This document shows positions 62,034 to 64,000 of a DNA stretch of 64,000 nt, piece by piece (position 1 is the first letter of the stretch; every line of letters begins with the position of its first letter). This DNA comes from an uncultured Flavobacteriaceae bacterium (GTDB lineage Bacteria; Bacteroidota; Bacteroidia; Flavobacteriales; Flavobacteriaceae), in the NCBI GenBank assembly GCA_947487895.1, contig CANKYF010000013.1, forward strand, positions 1-64,000, read 5' to 3'. Under the pieces are notes generated by a model. It did not search any database. It saw nothing but the letters and a program-made list of their open reading frames with translations, and was not told the origin of the DNA. Both the position numbers and the translations under genes were made by a program.

Positions 62034-62954
62034 CTATTGCTCACCTTTTCTTAGTTTTTTATAACTGGCATAGGTGCTACGTCTTCCTTTCCAAGGTGTT
62101 TCATCTTTAAAATAATTAGGCTGTACGTTGTCTACATATGTTTTCATGGCATCTGGTATTTCAGAAATATCAGTAATTTTTCTTCCAGTTGCCCGCCACA
62201 TAACAAACCCTTCTTTTTGTCTCATACGTAACCAAGGCTCCCAAGAATTGACTGCAGTCCAGAAAAAGTTTTGATTGCATGATGCTAATGTGTCATCAAA
62301 GAGTTCATTAGCATTGGCTATATAAGTTGTGGAAGAACCAAAATGCAATTGTTTACCAGCAGAAGAAATAGGCCACTCATCTGGCTGAATAGGGTTTTTA
62401 AAACTATGTGATCCGTATTCATCTAGCCATACTTGATCTCCAGATTGCACCCAATTTGTATTATAAGGTTTAATGCTTTCTCCTGATTTAATGCCTTTTG
62501 GAGTATAAATGGTTTTACTACCACCTCCATACATAAAATGAAAAGGTTTCACAATTTCGTTGGTATATGGGTTTTTCCATGAACTCAATACATCTCCTTT
62601 CTCTAAATCACCAAAAAAGCCTAGGTCAAAACTTTCTTTAGTAATATGCTCACCTTCAATCCGCCAATTACTTTTAGCAAGTCCTTGTAAAGTGGTTAAT
62701 GGTTTTGGTGCTTCATTTGGCACAATACCCCAAAGATGACCAGAAAACCAATTGTAAATTGTTGTAGGTTCTAAGCTACCCATTAAACGTATATAAGTTT
62801 TAAACTTATCACTATCAATCTTTTTTAAAGGAGGAATGTTATTGGTGTCTTTGTTAAAAATAGAAGAACTACTTAAAGTAGGTATTGCAGCTAGTGAAAG
62901 GGCAGTAGTGTTAATAAAGGCTCTTCTACTAATATTATTCTTATCTGTTTTCAT
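62034..62954 (-). CDS. DUF1838 family protein with Tat signal (copy 2)
   Basis: The 306-aa protein starts with a twin-arginine leader (NNISRRAFINTTALSLAAIP). The DUF1838 domain follows: FKTYIRLMGSLEPTTIYNWF, LWGIVPNEAPKPLTTLQG, WKNPYTNEIVKPFHFMYGG, SWEPWLRMRQKEGFVMWRAT and YTKK-free C-terminal TPWKGRRSTYASY. It parallels the lipoprotein at 33255-34163 through NPYT(G/N)E, PWLxW/R and the ending. Export through Tat suggests folding, and possibly cofactor binding, before export. The divergent operator is at 62986-63020. Confidence 0.78.
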   Translation of the reverse strand: MKTDKNNISRRAFINTTALSLAAIPTLSSSSIFNKDTNNIPPLKKIDSDKFKTYIRLMGSLEPTTIYNWFSGHLWGIVPNEAPKPLTTLQGLAKSNWRIEGEHITKESFDLGFFGDLEKGDVLSSWKNPYTNEIVKPFHFMYGGGSKTIYTPKGIKSGESIKPYNTNWVQSGDQVWLDEYGSHSFKNPIQPDEWPISSAGKQLHFGSSTTYIANANELFDDTLASCNQNFFWTAVNSWEPWLRMRQKEGFVMWRATGRKITDISEIPDAMKTYVDNVQPNYFKDETPWKGRRSTYASYKKLRKGEQ

Positions 62955-62985
62955 ATTTGGAAAATTTTAATTTCATAAATATAAA

Positions 62986-63020
62986 TAATTAACATTATTA
63001 ATGGTTAATTATGTTAACTA
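62986..63020. promoter_or_regulatory. Cluster operator, double 35-bp site, divergent promoter
   Basis: Half-sites TAATTAAC and GTTAACTA flank an ATTAATGGTTAAT core with 3-bp spacers. It lies between the DUF1838 gene (minus) and the partial VOC gene (plus), showing that the regulon continues beyond the window. Confidence 0.8.
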
Positions 63021-63049
63021 TTTTTAGTATCTTGCTCTATATTATTGAT

Positions 63050-64000
63050 ATGATGTTCAAATTAAAAACAATATTAGAGGTTGTTTATAGTGTTGGTAAC
63101 ATGGAAAAAGTAGAGCATTTTTTCTGTGATTATGGAGGATTGAATGTTGTTGGTAATTATGAAACTGATAGAACAGTTTTAGATTTCTGGAATTTAGAAC
63201 CTTATGTTACAGCTTCAGAAAAGCTAATAAGATTTAATAATCATAAAGCAGGCTCTATTAGATTAATTAAATATAATAATGTAGAGCAAGAATACATAAG
63301 ATCATCTCAAAACCCATGGGATGTTGGGGGTATCATGGATATTAATCTTAGAGTAACAGAAGTAGCTCAAACGTTTAATGATATTAGAGAATTAGGATTC
63401 CATGGCTTGAGTGACCCGCTTCTTCAAAAAATGGGGCCATTTGAGTTGTATGATATATTAATGAAAGGGTATGATGATACTATCATTGCCTTTACACATA
63501 GAGTGCAACCACCATTAGAACTTCAAGAAGGATACAAAATACCGTCACATGTTTATAATTCATCAATAACGGTAAAGAGTCTTGACGAAGCAAAGCAATT
63601 TTATGTAGATGTTTTAGGCTTTTCACTTCTAAATGAATATGAAGTGAAAAAAGATGCTCCCATAGAAAATATGTTCAACATTCCCATGAATATGATAGAG
63701 AATGTGACCTGCAAAGTTAATATGTTTTCCTTAGATGGTTCTAGAGATGTAATATTTCAAGCTTGTGAATTTGAAGGAATAACAGGGAAAGACTTTACAA
63801 AACTGGCAATACCACCTAATAGAGGGTTTTTGATGTATAGGTGTGAAATAGAAGAGATAGAAGCATATTATAAAAAGCTTTTAGAAAAAGGTATTAAAAT
63901 GTATAAAGAACTTCAAAAAATAATTATACAACCTTATGGTAATGTACAATGTTTTGCCATTAAGAGCCCAAATGGTGTTATATGGGAATTTTTAGAAAAG
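63050..64000 (+). CDS. VOC-superfamily protein, partial (runs off the right edge)
   Basis: An open frame of 317 codons from ATG at 63050 without stop. It shows repeated VOC modules: KTILEVVYSVGNMEKVEHFF, IMDINLRVTEVAQTFNDIRE, VYNSSITVKSLDEAKQFYVD then VLGFSLLNEYE, and AIKSPNGVIWEFLEK at the edge. Metal ligands are less clear than in the VOC protein at 10275. It starts 30 bp after the operator at 62986-63020 and may open another cluster operon. Confidence 0.75.
   Translation, partial: MMFKLKTILEVVYSVGNMEKVEHFFCDYGGLNVVGNYETDRTVLDFWNLEPYVTASEKLIRFNNHKAGSIRLIKYNNVEQEYIRSSQNPWDVGGIMDINLRVTEVAQTFNDIRELGFHGLSDPLLQKMGPFELYDILMKGYDDTIIAFTHRVQPPLELQEGYKIPSHVYNSSITVKSLDEAKQFYVDVLGFSLLNEYEVKKDAPIENMFNIPMNMIENVTCKVNMFSLDGSRDVIFQACEFEGITGKDFTKLAIPPNRGFLMYRCEIEEIEAYYKKLLEKGIKMYKELQKIIIQPYGNVQCFAIKSPNGVIWEFLEK

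Noticed and set aside
1-64000. CRISPR arrays, insertion sequences, tRNA and rRNA genes
   Set aside because: I looked for regularly spaced repeats, transposase motifs and cloverleaf or rRNA-like stretches and saw none. A search tool could still find a degraded copy.

Overview
The window is low-GC, densely coded DNA from a member of the Bacteroidota, most likely a marine Flavobacteriaceae. The evidence is a carboxypeptidase-regulatory-domain TonB-dependent receptor, many lipoproteins with short lipoboxes (LLSC, ISC), AT-rich intergenic DNA, frequent non-ATG starts, and the general gene style. I cannot name a genus. I see no rRNA, tRNA, insertion sequence or CRISPR array.

Left edge (1-8550), an accessory or defence-like strip. 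It holds an HTH-ImmA/IrrE metallopeptidase (333-1433, minus). Next is a three-gene bacterial ubiquitin-like operon: a triple beta-grasp multiubiquitin protein, a ThiF/E1 enzyme and a DUF6527 protein (1971-4192), closed by a clean terminator. Then come a YwqG-like protein, a membrane protein with a Crp-type regulator, a decayed copy of that membrane gene's 3' end, and an AbiE-like HTH/nucleotidyltransferase pair behind two palindromic operators.

Main body (8576-64000), one large catabolic gene cluster of about 45 genes in several operons. Eleven copies of one palindromic operator (TAGTTAAT-N3-ATTAACTA, usually doubled into 35 bp) sit in front of almost every operon. The only obvious local regulator is a MarR protein at 8576-9085, itself downstream of one such site. 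The cluster encodes:
(a) an outer-membrane receptor and several exported proteins: five of the CpcT/CpeT type (a bilin-lyase/bilin-binding family of cyanobacteria), two DUF1838 proteins and a soluble calycin-like protein;
(b) exported redox enzymes: two flavin amine-oxidase-fold proteins and a c-type cytochrome;
(c) VOC ring-cleavage-type proteins, SDRs, CurA-type double-bond reductases and a FrdA-like flavoprotein;
(d) C-N ring-opening and deamidating enzymes: HyuA/HyuB hydantoinase/oxoprolinase, two PuuE/cyclic-imidase-type proteins, an isochorismatase-fold amidase, a nitrilase-fold protein and RidA;
(e) two aconitase-type hydratases, a class III CoA-transferase, an HMG-CoA-lyase-like enzyme and an HpcH/HpaI aldolase;
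(f) an AceE/AceF pyruvate dehydrogenase pair, an aldehyde dehydrogenase, two MFS transporters and a BASS transporter.

Taken together, my best inference is a previously undescribed pathway for breaking down linear tetrapyrroles (bilins, phycobilins or chlorophyll catabolites) or their pyrrolic and maleimide fragments. Material would be captured outside the cytoplasmic membrane by CpeT-like and DUF1838 proteins and oxidatively split. Lactam or imide rings would be opened, half-amides deamidated, and the substituted maleates hydrated to malates. These would be CoA-activated and cleaved to acyl-CoA plus a 2-oxoacid, which AceE/AceF could take on to acetyl-CoA. Family assignments are mostly strong; the substrate and the order of steps are inference. 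The last gene runs off the right edge.
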